Source of the DNA: Saccopteryx bilineata
Taxonomy: Eukaryota > Chordata > Mammalia > Chiroptera > Emballonuridae
NCBI RefSeq assembly: GCF_036850765.1
Contig: NC_089494.1
Location: forward strand, 230,906,779 to 230,970,778
Direction: 5' to 3'
DNA length: 64,000 bases
The notes below the pieces were generated by a model, which was not told the DNA's origin, made no database searches, and worked only from the letters and a program-made list of their open reading frames with translations. A program made the position numbers and the translations under genes. Below, one piece after another: positions 48,746 to 60,715 of this stretch. The first letter of the stretch is position 1. Every line of letters begins with the position of its first letter.

Positions 48746-49829
48746 TGTGCTTCCCTCGCTGCCACCCTTTCTGCAAACTGCGTGTCCCATTTTGGGAAGG
48801 GCTGCAATGAACGCCTTCTACCTGGATCCCAACTGGGTCTTTCTTGATAAAGTTGGATTTCTCACCATTTATTTTTTTTTTCTAAATCTCGCTTGTCAAA
48901 TGGTGATCCTGATACTAACATTGTGGTGTTCTTATAAGAATAAAAATTCATATCTAAAGTTTATCGTGGATAATAAATGTTGTCTCTAATTGTCATCACT
49001 TTTTGTGAGATGCAGGCCTTATGTCTCAAGATATTTATCTTTGTGGTCTTTCATTAGCTCATTCCAATAGTCCAAGTTGTTCTTCATACTGAAAGGAAGG
49101 ATACCTGTGAATAGTCAGCAAGACCCATGCCTTTTCTCTCATCCTCTCCTAGCACATGGTGGGGCCGGTGATGACAGGAGCAGCCCTGCGAGCTGGTGGG
49201 CGCCCTGGGGCTGTGGAGACCTCTTTCTTGATTTCCCTTGCTCTCCAGTAGAGTTAGCATACTGTGCCACGTGGCAGGAGCTGGGCGATGAGGACAGACT
49301 CTGGCTCCTTAAATATTCAAGGACCCCAGGGGCTATCATCGTCAGAACATTCCAGATAATGTCTGTATTCTCTGCTAGCTGAAAATCCAAATAATATCAC
49401 TCTGAGTTCCTGAAATAGACATCCCTGGGTCTAATACCGTTCCAAATGTACAGCTAGTAAAGGACTCTCCTCTCATTATATATGTCCTGTATTTTTGAAT
49501 GGTGAAACATTTTATTTGTTTAAAACACTTTAAATCTAATTTTAGCTCGTAGTGAAACATACTCTTTTGGTCACTTCTTTTGATAACTTTTTAATAATAA
49601 TTTTGAAAAAAGTAGATTTTGTTTTGTTTTGTTTTTGTAATGGATTTCAAGAAACTTGGGTCAATCATCTATGACATTTCTCTGAATTATTTGTACTAGG
49701 TCAGATGAGAAATAGCATTAAAAAACAAACTTACTTGATCAGTGCATTGCATTTTATTCACCTTAAACTAAATGATCTTTCCAGTACCTTACATGAAATG
49801 AAGTTCCATTTAAAACATACGTTTGTTGG

Positions 49830-50034
49830 CCTGAGGTAGTATCATGGATACAGAGTCGACCTCGAACACTGAGGTCACTGGTTTGAAACCCTGGGATTGC
49901 TGGGGTTCAAGGCACATATGGGAGTTGATGCTTCCTGCTCCCCCCCTTATCACTCTTTCTCTCTGTCTCTCTCTTTCTCTCCTCCCTCCCTCCCTTCTCT
50001 AAAATGAATTTTTTTAAAAAAAAGAAAAAGAAAA
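49830..50034 (+). mobile_element. Type-B bat SINE, short subtype
   Basis: GGCCTGAGGTAGTATCATGG head, GGTTTGAAACCCTGGG B-box region and CT-rich tail. The flanks AAAACATACG and AAAATACACG suggest an imperfect duplication. Confidence 0.82.
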
Positions 50035-50893
50035 GAAAATACACGCGTGTTGAGGGCCTGTCAAGTGCTAGCCACTATTCTAGGCATGGGTGAAGGATAC
50101 CCAAACATGAATGCCTGTGGTCTCTTTCTTTGTGCACCTCACAGCCTGGTGAGGGCCATGGTTCTACCTGGAGTGACAAGAACACTTTAGACTCTTGGCA
50201 TGTTTCAGCGGAGGTATGAAATGCACTGCGTTCAATTTGAATGGCATTACATTCATTGAAAGTGCTCCAATTTCATAGACAAAATTATAGTTCAAGCTGC
50301 TAGTCTTGATCTGGTGTAAATTATGTCCATTTCCTAAAGTTTCCAACCTTAGATTTCTGGCTACATTACTAAAGTAAGTAATGACTATCACACCTGGCTC
50401 TTGAACTGATTTTGTAGGTATTTGGCATAGGAGGAGCCTCTTGAGATAAGCACACAGATGGCTCTACATTTGTTGACTGGAATTACATTTTTAAATAATA
50501 TGCATGTAAAGCACTAGGTTTTGGAATATTTTCTTTAAAGTATAACTCTCCATATTATAAATGAGCCTTCTGTATTGGCAAATTGACTCAGAAAGCAAAA
50601 AGAACAGTTAAAGATGAATGCTAATGTAATGAATGCTTTTTCATTCCCCTTCCCATTTCCTTTGTCACAGTTGATCTTCTCTTAGCAGAGCTGTGCAATT
50701 TCTGTTGCAGTATGGAGATGATTAAGTATTTTTACTTTCAAAATTGTATTTTTTGTGGTATACAAGATTCAAAACCCTTTAAGAAAAAATAAATCAGGCC
50801 TTTAGGTTGTCAATTTTCTACATTGCTCGATCAGATTAATCTTTATTTTCACCGCCCACATCTATTGCACGTGACCTTTCCTTCTGTCTCCAG

Positions 50894-51007
50894 GCTGTAA
50901 AGAGAGAGATCTTTGGGAATGTCCATCCAATAAACAGTGTTTGAAGAGCACAGTCATCTGTGATGGCTTTCCAGACTGCCCTGATCACATGGACGAAAAA
51001 AACTGCT
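50894..51007 (+). CDS. CORIN: CORIN exon: LDLR class A repeat 7
   Basis: A 114-nt exon with acceptor cttctgtctccag and donor gtaagt, phase 1 to phase 1. It translates to GCKERDLWECPSNKQC, then LKSTVICDGFPDC, then PDHMDEKNC. Six cysteines are present. The cage has M in place of the usual S (D-H-M-D-E), as in human corin (D-Y-M-D-E from memory), so calcium binding may be weaker here than in the other repeats. Confidence 0.97.
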
Positions 51008-51079
51008 GTAAGTCCTTACATGACTTTGTCAACACCTTTTATTTTAAACACTAATTATCTCTCATTTGAATATAAACTA

Positions 51080-51540
51080 GAAACTAGGAAATATATATTA
51101 AAAGCTTTTAGTATGTTCAGGCTTTTTGACCAAAACTCTACTTGTAAGAATATCTGCCAAATAGACAAACATGTATAAAATATATGCACAGTGATGTTAT
51201 CCTAGCATTGTTTGTAACATGGAAAAAATTAAAATACTACAAATATCAAAAAATAGAGGACATAAAATACAACCAGAAAATGAAAAAAATGCAAAAATTT
51301 TAAATCGAATTAGAAGAATAATTTCTCCTGGTTTCATTACATATCATTAGGTAAATAAAAAATATATAAAGTATTATGCATACTATTATCTTGAATTTTG
51401 AAAGTACATATACCCACATATAGAAAAAGATCAGATGGTCATAATAAAAATTATAATTTACAATTATAATCTCTGGGTGGTGGGATTATTAAATTTTTGT
51501 TTGTTTTTGTTTTTTGGTATTTCCTATTTCTAAATAAATG
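51080..51540 (+). repeat. Degenerate old repeat, possibly L1-type
   Basis: AT-rich sequence with CAGTGATGTTATCCTAGCATTG resembling the sense form of old L1 ends. Low-identity call. Confidence 0.35.
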
Positions 51541-52793
51541 GCCACTTCTTTTAGAATCAGAAAAAAAATTCTGCCTCTTTCTATAACTACAAGTTATAGA
51601 AAGTCGATTTAAATAATAAAAATTCTTAGCGTTTTTTATTATCATCTATTATATGTGACATATTATCATAGAAAAAGTCAAGTGTAAGAGGGATTCTAGT
51701 CTGGATGTGAGAATTCAGCACTTCTGTGATTCTCTTAGTTCAACTTGACCTCAGGCGGACACCCACTAGGGTCAGAGGTGGCTGTCAAGAGTCCTTGAGA
51801 TGCCATGTTTCTTCGATCATATCCGGTGTGAGAGAATGAGAACCTCGCTCTCATCCTCGATCAGCAGTTAGGGGTTCACTCAGATTAGCCAAATTTGAGC
51901 AGGATCCCCGCTAACAGTCAGGAGCTTTTGTGTGGATCAGAAATGAGCTCACCCAAACTGCTGAAATGCAGCTCCGTAGGGAGAACCAGTTGGAAGAAGA
52001 GGCTGATTCCTCTGCCCCAGGCTAGGGCACATGGCCTGGCCGGCAAGGTCGGGGCGGGAGCTCTCTGACAGAATACAACCCACAGAACCCCAGGCCAAGA
52101 GCCTAATCTTGTATCACATGTTTGCTCTTGGACTAATAACTATCCTCTGAAAAAAAAATAATAGTGATAAAAAAATGCGACGTCCCACTTAAACTAGTCA
52201 GGATCTTCCTTTGGAGTTGGGGCTGGTGTATGTGTTTATGTGGTGGGAGGGCAGTGAACAGAATCAGTATTCCTTAAAAAGGGGAAAGAGAGGAGATGAG
52301 ACCTGGGTAAACAACCAAGGAGTCTCACTAGAAACCTCGGAGGGAATTAGATGTGACTCAGAGTCATTTAATAGTAGAGATTCTGAAAACATAGACATTA
52401 TCCACAGATGTGGACAGAGCTGGCTTTCATCCTGTGGTGGCTTCGGTCTGCTCATCTTCTCTGCTCTGCTCATGACACTTCAGATTTTAACCCTGTTCTC
52501 TAATTTTTGCTATTCCTGCTGCTCAGGGTACCACTTTCAACCCTATCATCAGAACGAGAGGACCTTGTCACTCGGAGTTAGTAGCTCTCTTTACATGCTT
52601 GCGGTGTATATGGATTCACATCCCTGCAATGAGGTTGTGCTGATTCCGTTCGTCCCTCTGGTCACCTGTTTGGAGGCCTCAGTGGCCTCATCTTTCCTTC
52701 TTCTCATGTTCCCACTGGCCTGTGGTCATGAGCATGTTCATGGTGATCACATTGATTTGTAAAATGTTTTTGCTTCCTTGTTTCTTGTACCAG

Positions 52794-52904
52794 CATTCTG
52801 CCAAGAAGATGAACTAAAATGTGCAAACCACGAGTGTGTGCCACGTGAGCGGTGGTGTGACGGGAGGGCCGACTGCTTAGACAGTTCGGACGAGTGGGAC
52901 TGCG
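52794..52904 (+). CDS. CORIN: CORIN exon: LDLR class A repeat 8
   Basis: A 111-nt exon with acceptor tttcttgtaccag and donor gtaagc, phase 1 to phase 1. It translates to SFCQEDELKCANHEC, then VPRERWCDGRADC, then LDSSDEWDC. Six cysteines and the D-S-S-D-E cage are intact. This is the last LDLR-A module before the SRCR domain. The start of the exon overlaps the end of a chance 183-codon open frame in the upstream intron that is not in the CORIN frame. Confidence 0.97.
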
Positions 52905-53999
52905 GTAAGCTGCTGGTGTCTGCCCTCCGCTGCCCACACTGGTGCCCGTCAGCCAGTTTCGCTGAGTGAATCCTGAATGACTTTCCAGATTTTGTTAACC
53001 AAGTTCATCTCTTTTGCTTTATGGTTGTAGAAACTGACAGTGGGGATTCATGTTATTTCCGAGTCACAGAGAATTCCCCCCTCCCCAAGTTACTTCTCTG
53101 TATGAAAAGTCTACATTCCATGTAAAAACATTGAAGTTCAAACTGTTATGGCCCTTTAACTGCTAGAATACAATTTCTAAATTTATTATACAGCTTCAGC
53201 AATGATCAATACTCTATTATCTTTGAATTATTGACATCTCCTGGAATAGGACGTTAAAGTGGCCCTCCCATCTTCCCTGAATGTTTGCTCCTCATCTAAA
53301 TGACACTTTTAACTATTTCTCCTTCACACGGCCAGAGTCTAAAGGCATCTCCCATCGGGACCTCCATAGTTGCAGTTTATGATCTTGAGTTTGATTAATT
53401 CCATCATCCCACCCTCATCGCTCCTCCTGTTCACTTAGCTCGTATTGCAGTCCTTGAATCGTCCACCAGAATGATCATTATCATGTGTGTTGTGAATTAA
53501 TGTTCATAAATGACCTACAGTTTGATAAGTACAGAGGGTGCTCTTTTATATATTAGGGATTAGTGCCTATACCAAATTAATCTTAAATTAATATCACCAT
53601 CACACACTTGCATTCTCAGATGCTTTCTTGAAAGGAAATGATATGAATGAAATTGCAACCAGCTCCTTATAAGTATGCACATCACTGGGGAAACTCACGG
53701 GAATGGGCCCTGCCTCTGGCCGTCTTCTACATAAAGATCGGAACTATCTGTCTCTTTCATTGGAGCCTACAGTTTTTGGGGGTTTTCAAGGGCAGAGAAC
53801 ATTTCTAATTCACTGTTGTAGTCCTCTACCACACTGAGGGCACTGATGTTCACAGGGTAGGTATTCACTAAATGGTTCTTAACTAAAATACATAAAAATG
53901 AATATACAAGTGAAGAAAGGTATGTAAAGTTATCATTTGGTTTCATGAGAGGAAATGTTTTTAATTAGGGCTTTCTCTTTCTTTCTTTTTTTTTTTCAG

Positions 54000-54129
54000 T
54001 GACCCTCTCTAAAAACATGAACTCCTCTTTAGTCCTGACTGCTCACAGATCTGCCACAGAGCACCACGTGTGTGCGGACGGTTGGCGGGCGACCCTGAGT
54101 CAGCTGGCCTGCAAGCAGATGGGTTTAGG
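54000..54129 (+). CDS. CORIN: CORIN exon: SRCR domain, first part
   Basis: A 130-nt exon with a strong polypyrimidine tract and cag, followed by donor gtaagg; phase 1 in, phase 2 out. It translates to VTLSKNMNSSLVLTAHRSA, then TEHHVCADGWRATLSQLA, then CKQMGLG. NSS is a sequon. The C-A-D-G-W and L-A-C-K-Q-M-G motifs are the first SRCR cysteines. Corin's SRCR domain is incomplete relative to typical SRCRs and links the stem to the protease. The remaining SRCR and trypsin-like exons lie beyond position 64000. Confidence 0.95.
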
Positions 54130-54346
54130 GTAAGGTCAGTAGTTTGTAGCACTGAGGCGTTTCTCAGGGCCTCGCGGAACCTGGCGACAACGTCTGTAAC
54201 ATCTTCTTTATGGATGCAGATGGAGTGCTCTCAAGCAGAGCGCTCCACAGCACGGGAAATGAATCCGGTGACGGGACCGCCGTTAATTACAGCACCTGCT
54301 CTGAAGAGTCTGGGTGGAAAACCTACTTTGATGAAACCTCTAAAAG
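54130..54346 (+). other. Coding-looking stretch after the SRCR exon, unidentified
   Basis: Directly after the SRCR exon donor, GC content stays high and one frame has no stop from 54154 to 54352. It contains AEPGDNVCNIFFMDADGVLS, then ALHSTGNESGDGTAVNYS, then TCSEESGWKTYFDETSK. It is not in the CORIN reading frame and does not match the corin SRCR continuation I remember. A gtaaat follows CTCTAAAA. Confidence 0.3.
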
Positions 54347-55404
54347 TAAATGAAGTAATTATATTTTAAGTACTCCTGAAGTGAAATGCTTTCATTATTT
54401 ATGAAAGCGTTAAGGTGGCTTCCTCTGAGGAACCTGGATGAGAAAATGGGGCAATATAACCCAAGAGGTTATTGAACATTCCTTTCTAAGCAACACATGT
54501 TTTTTTCATAAGTTGAGAAATAAAACCTGAAGTTGCTGGTATTTCAGTTTTGCCTAAGTGATGCAGGAAAACTAGATCAGGGAACTGTTCCCCATTTTTG
54601 CTTCCTAGTGGAATGAAAAGGAACTCACTCTGGTTTTGATACAAATACACTGAAATATATACTTTGAAAGTTGTATACTTGCTATTTTGTGAGGTTTTTT
54701 TTTTCTTTTCAGTTTTATCAGACATGGAAAGCAATAATTAAGGGTCCTAAAATATATATGTGAGTGTGTGTATATGTGTGTGTGTGTATACTATATATAT
54801 ATATATAATATCTCTATATAAAATTCTAGAATAAAAAATTGTACGTAATGCATTTCCCAATTTCCAGTGAGCAAACTTGAAACATTTTTACAATGATGAG
54901 TCATTCAATTGACAGATAATAACTAGCAGCATTTTTAAAAATTCCAGTCTGAAGAATTATCTAAGTCCCAGAATCTTCAGCCCATTTTTTACACATAAAG
55001 ACCCACATATTAGGAAACTTGAGTAACTGATGCTAATCAGTAATAAAAGAACTTTAAACTTTGCCAGAATGGAAAATATTTGCCAAGATCCACTAAATTT
55101 TACTTTATTTTCACAACTTTCTTATTGTGTCTAAATGAAATGGGATATGATTTTATTAGAGATAAAGAAGAGCCTTTTGAATGTGTTTCTTTTCCTCTCA
55201 CCAAGACACACGGCTGTTTCTTAATGTGAAAACTAGATTTCATAATGACTGATAACTTTGTTGAGAATTCTTAGGGAAAGTTGGAACTAGAAAGATTCTA
55301 CAACCAGAAAAATTCCTTTGACCAGTCAATCTGTTCTGCAAATAGAAGGGATCTTGTTTTAAATATTCTACTTTGTGTTTCTCCTAATTTTTTTTTTGCA
55401 TATT

Positions 55405-55409
<5 letters not shown>

Positions 55410-55447
<38 letters not shown>

Positions 55448-55764
55448 CAGAGACAGAGAGAGAGTCAGAGAGAGGGATAGACAGGGACAGACAGACAGGA
55501 ATGGAGAGAGATGAGAAGCATCAATCATCAGTTTTTTGTTGTGACACCTTAGTTGTTCATTGATTGCTTTCTCATATGTGCCTTGACCGTGGGCTTTCAG
55601 CAGACTGAGTAACCCCTTGCTGGAGCCAGTGACCTTGGGTCCAAGCTGGTGAGCTTTGCTCAAACCAGATGAGCCCGTGCTCAAGCTAGCGACCTTGGGG
55701 TCTCAAACCTGGGTCCTCTGCATCCCAGTCCGACATTCTATCCACTGTGCCACCGCCTGGTCAG
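55410..55764 (-). mobile_element. Type-B bat SINE with an AT-repeat tail
   Basis: A 12-bp duplication GCATATTGGGAT at 55398-55409 and 55765-55776. The tail next to the left duplication is a pure (TA)n run to about 55445, so the usual A tail has been replaced by a microsatellite. Confidence 0.92.
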
Positions 55765-55776
55765 GCATATTGGGAT

Positions 55777-56045
55777 TTTTATCATGGAAAAAGTCACATA
55801 ACATCAAATTCACCATTTTAACAGTTTTAAAGCACACAACTCAGTGGTCTTTAGTATATTTACAAAGTTGTGCAACTATCACCATTGTCTGGCTTCTTTC
55901 ACTGACGTGTTTATGCAACTATCGGCACTTTGTTCCTATTTATGGCTGTATAATATTCCACTGCATAGATATACCCTACATTAAAAATCTACTCATCTAT
56001 TGATGGGCATTTTTCTGGTTTCCTCCTTTGGTTATATTGTGTGCA
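55777..56045 (-). mobile_element. Ancient L1 3' UTR, antisense
   Basis: Contains AAGTTGTGCAACTATCACCA, also present in the L1M at 19060. The SINE at 55410 inserted at its edge. Confidence 0.7.
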
Positions 56046-58518
56046 CATTAATTTTTAAGAAAACCTTTTTACCCCATTTGCTCCATTTTCTTAACATGGT
56101 GGTAAAATGTCATTTCAATATTTTAGATATTGTTAGATATTTAGAATCTAAACTAATCTTTAGATTTTTTAAAAGATAGATTTATTTTACAGAAAAACAG
56201 GAAAATCTAAGAGAGCAGTATAGTTGGAAAACCATAATTATTATTTGGCCGAGTTAAAGGATAAGTCTTCCAAGGAAATGAATAGGAAAAGTAATCGTAG
56301 TATTTTTGTACATTTTGGTTGCCTTCAAGTTTACTCTCCAGCATACTTGGGTGTCTTATGAATGATGGAAATCCGGACAGCCACGTGGGGGCAGGAATCG
56401 AGATAATGAGTAAGATGAGACCAAATTCCTGCCGAGGGGCTGGGCTGCTTTGGAAGCTGCTCTGTTAGCACTGTCCCTGGAGACCAGCTGCTGTCCTGTA
56501 AAGTCAGAGTTCTGCCCCTGACGCCTCCAATTAACTTGAAGTAGCCCTGTGCCTGTGAGCCATTTCCTCCAGACTGAAAGTCCCCAGAGGAGGGTCTGCC
56601 TGGCCCTGCCTAGTCACTGACGGACACTACAGCTGCGGGGGAAGGGGAGAAGGCAGTGGTCCTCCTTCGGCTTTCGGTGTGAAGTGTCTACTACACTGGC
56701 TGCCTTTATACCTTCAATCATACTCTGCATCAAAAACTTGCAATTACAAAAACGAAACCCTGCTCCTTCTATTCAGTGTCTGCTTCCTGTTATTTTTTTA
56801 GTATATCTCCTTAGGGCCTTGTATGGCGGTAGACATTGGATGGAGGTGAATAACATTATCAGAGAACTTCCAATGCTGTGGGGAAGACATGCGAGCAAAC
56901 AACCAAGCACATAAAGTCAGGAAAATGTTCCAGACTGTTTGTCATTTAAGAATGGTTCATTTATAGCACAGTACAGGACATTCCTATTAAAATTATATAA
57001 GAAAATAGTTCTGCTCTAATATTATCTTAATACTATAACATACGTTTATTAAGTTATTCATTTATTCATTCAGTAAAAAATTATAGAGAAAAGCATTGTA
57101 GTGTAGTGTCCAAAACAAATATAACCTAACTCCAAATAGGTCATTAATTTACTTGAAAGGTACATTTTGGAGTTAATTTATAAAAATGCAGGTCTACACC
57201 AAGTTACCTGTCTTACAGGGATTCTACTGAAATGCTTTCATGGTAGAGGCGGCTGATTGAAAACACCTGCCTTTAGAGTTCTTCAGACCAAAATTATGCC
57301 TCCCATGTCTAAAAGCACAAATGCTAGGCTCGCAGCTAAGTGTTTGTCCAAATGAGAAGATTCAGAGTTCTTTGTTGAATTTGAAAACCTTTTTACCCCC
57401 AAGTGCTGGTATCTCTACAGTTCACCCCACTTGGAAGTAGGATGATTATTTGATTAGACAAGGGTATAAATCAAGTCCCTAAATTCTTATGACAGTATAT
57501 GCACTTTGCTACCTGCATGTCCAGTATCAAAAACATATGGACATTTATTTAATCAACAATACAAACCAGAATTTAAACTGCCCTCTAATATTTACCAAAT
57601 GCTCAGTTGAGACATCTGGCATTAGAGGAAGTTGGTCTAAGGGAATGTGATGACACTCTGTGTCTTTTAGCTTCACAAGCTTTATCTCCATATAAAGTTA
57701 GATCATACAGAAATAAGCTGTACTGTTTTGGCCAAATTCTTTTGTAAAATTAGTTTCAATTTGATTTTATGCTCTAATCTTGTAGAGTTGGTCAAGAAGA
57801 ACCATGCCTCAAAACAATGTCTCTGTGTTTTGGAAAAAAAAAATCACAAAGACAATATCTATTATGTAACCTAACATTCCTTGGTATCAAGACTCACATT
57901 GTAGTTTTTTTTCTCCCAGGAAAATTTTCTAATTTGAGATTTCATTTGTCATGTAGGAAATATTTAATCTTATTGTTTCTTGCCCTTTTGACTAAGATCA
58001 AGTGTAGAACTATTTAATTCAAGATGATTTCCATACTGACTTCTATAAAAGCTCAAAGACAGATTCAATACCTTGTAGTAGTAAATGTAACCTAGATTGC
58101 TAGAAGCTTTAAACAATTGAAAAATAGTTCATATGTCATAAAATTCTTTTTAAAATTTATTTAGAAATTAAATTTAATAAGGTGACATGGACCAATAAGA
58201 GTATATAGGTATCAGGTAAACATTTCTATAGCTTTTAAACTGTTGATTGCATTGTGTGCCCATCACCGAAAGTCAAATCGTTTTCTGTCATTGTATACTT
58301 GTCCCTTTTTACTCCCTTCCCCTCAACCTCCTCTCCCTACCCACTTCACTTTTATCTGTGTCCATGAGTATCATTTTTATATCTCACCTATGTGTGAAAT
58401 CATATAGTTCTTAGCTTTTTCTGATTTACTTGTTTTACTTAGTATAATGTTCTCAAGGTCCATCCATGTGGTTGTAAATGGCAATATGTTATCATTTCTT
58501 ATGGCTGAGTGGTATTCC

Positions 58519-58520
<2 letters not shown>

Positions 58521-58581
<61 letters not shown>
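58521..58581. repeat. (TA)n microsatellite in L1
   Basis: About 27 pure TA units followed by ACACAC, inside the L1 3' region. Confidence 0.95.
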
Positions 58582-58934
58582 CACATTTTCTTTATCTAGT
58601 CCTCTATTGGGGGACACCTTCATTGTTTCCATGTCTTGGCCACTGTGAATAATGCTGTGATGAACATGGGGGTGCATGTGTCTTTACGTACTAATGCTTT
58701 GAAGTTTTTTGGATAATACCCAATAGAGGGATTGCTGGGTCATATGACAGTTTTATCCTTAATATTTTGAGGAACCACCAGACTTTTCTTCCATAATGAC
58801 TGTACCAGTTTACATTTCCACCAACAGTAAATGAGGGTTCCTTTTTCTCCACAGCCTCTCCAACACTTATTACCTGTGTTGTTGATGATAACAGCTAATC
58901 TAACAGGTGTGAGGTGGTATCTCATCATAGTTTT

Positions 58935-59306
58935 TTGTGTATGTGTATTTTTCCAAAGTTAGAAGCGGGCAGGCAGTCAGACTCCTGCATGTGCCCGACT
59001 GAGATCCACTGGACCTGCCCACCAGGGGGCGATGCTCTGCCCATCTGGGGAATCACTCCCTTGTGGCCAGAGCCATTCTAGTGCCTGAGGCAGAGGCCAT
59101 GGAGCCATCCTCAGCACCTAGGCCAACTTTGCTCCAATGGAGCCTTGGCTGCAGGAGGGGAAGAGAGAGACAGAGAGGAAGGAGAGGGGGAAGGGTGGAG
59201 AAACAGATGGATGCTTCTCCTGTGTGCTCTAACCAGGAATCGAACCCAGGACTTCCACATGCCGGGCTGACGCTCTACCACTGAGCCAACTGGCCAGGGT
59301 TTTCTT
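58935..59306 (-). mobile_element. Type-A bat SINE nested in an L1
   Basis: An 11-bp duplication ATCATAGTTTT at 58924-58934 and 59307-59317. It interrupts the minus-strand L1 ORF2. Core CCACCAGGGGGCG is at 59019-59031. Confidence 0.93.
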
Positions 59307-60386
59307 ATCATAGTTTTGATTTGCATTTCTCTAATAGCTACCAAAGATGAGCTTCTTTTCATACATCTATCTGTTGTTTGTATGTCTTCTCGAGAGAAGT
59401 ATTCGTTCAGGTGCTTTCCCCATTTTTAAATTATATCATTTGCTTGCTTGTTGCTGAGCTTTGTGAGTTCTTTATATATTTTGGATATTAACCCCTTATC
59501 AGAGCTGTAGTTGGTAAATAACATCTCCCATTTGGTTGGCTGCCTTTTTGTTTTCTTTTTGGTTTCTTTTGCTGTGCAGAAGCTTTCCATACTAATATAG
59601 TACCATTCATTTATTTTCACCTTTATTTTCCTTGCCTTTGGGGTCAAATTCATAAAATGTTCACTATAGCCAAGATCCTTAAGTTTAGTACCTATATTTT
59701 CTCCTATATAATTTATTGTTTCAGATCTTGTATTTAGGCCTTTGATCCATTTTGAATTGATTTTTATGCATGGGGACAAGGTGTAGTCACGTTTTGTTCT
59801 TCTGCATGTGGCTTTCTAATTTTCCCATTTATTGAAGACACTTTCTTTCCTCCATTATGTGTTTATGGCTCCTTTGTCAAAGATTATTTTTCCATATATA
59901 TGTGGTTTTATTTCTGGGTTCTCTATTTTGTTCCATTTTCTGTATGTCTGTTTTTCTGCCTATAACATGCTGTTTTGATTATTGTGGCTCTGTAGTATAA
60001 TTTGAAGTCAGGTAGTGTGATATCTCTGGCTTCATTCTTTTTTCTCAGGATTGCTCTGGCTAGTTGGGTCTTTTAATGGTTCCATACAAGTCTGTTGAGT
60101 TTTTCCTTCTATTTCTTTAAAATATTACAGTAAAATTTTAATGGAGATTGCAATAAATTTGAAATGGCCATAAATGGTAATATGGCCATTTTAACTATAG
60201 TATGTTGATTCTTCTAATCCATGAAATGGAATATTTTTCTATTTCATTGTGGTTTTTTTTTCAATTTCTCTCAGTAATGCTTTGTAGTTTTCAGTATATA
60301 GGTCGTTCTTATCTCCTTGATCATTTTTTTTCTTGAACTTTGCCTGGTACTTAAAAATTGGCACTCCATAATTTCTGAATTTTACA

Positions 60387-60391
<5 letters not shown>

Positions 60392-60435
<44 letters not shown>
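60392..60435. repeat. (TA)n microsatellite
   Basis: About 22 TA units near the 5' end of the L1 at 58145. Confidence 0.95.
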
Positions 60436-60437
<2 letters not shown>

Positions 60438-60559
60438 TTTGTATTTTTTATTCTTATTTTATTTTTCAGAATAGATTATACAAAATAATAATGACAAAAC
60501 TTAAATATATGCCAGGCTTTTCTGAATACTTGATATGTATTATTTTAATTTATCCTCTA

Positions 60560-60715
60560 ATTATATATATATAATATGTACCCTTTAATTATAATCCTTA
60601 AGATAAGTAATATTGCTATTTCTACTTTAAATATGAGGAAACAGATTTAAGAGGTCAAGGAACTTCGCTAGGTCACATAAAATACAGAGCCAGGATGCAA
60701 GTATGAGTACTGGCA
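60560..60715 (-). repeat. MIR, antisense
   Basis: TATGAGGAAACAGATTTAAG and CTAGGTCACATAAAATACAG are antisense MIR. Confidence 0.6.

Larger units (their letters stand above)
43221..50893 (+). other. CORIN: CORIN intron between LDLR6 and LDLR7
   Basis: A 7.7-kb intron. It holds an inverted hAT element (46075-46405), MIRs at 46970 and 48590, and one short SINE (49830-50034). The stretches 43260-45900 and 47130-48580 have no repeat or gene that I recognise. Confidence 0.85.
51008..53999 (+). other. CORIN: CORIN introns flanking LDLR8
   Basis: Introns 51008-52793 and 52905-53999. An old L1-like 3' end may occupy about 51080-51540. A chance 183-codon open frame lies at 52211-52762. Otherwise nothing is recognised. 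Confidence 0.8.
58145..60330 (-). mobile_element. 5'-truncated L1, ORF2 C-terminal half and 3' UTR
   Basis: The minus strand carries L1 ORF2 sequence, including the frame at 59426-59779 with [20 protein letters not shown] and, near 60300, YENYKALL-like sequence. The frame has several breaks. A SINE lies inside at 58935 and an expanded (TA)n run lies at 58521-58581 in the 3' part. It is older than the L1 at 62513. Confidence 0.88.

Noticed and set aside
52211..52762. 183-codon open frame just before the LDLR8 exon
   Set aside because: No recognisable domain, overlaps the intron end, not in the CORIN frame, and composition is like the surrounding intron; best read as chance.
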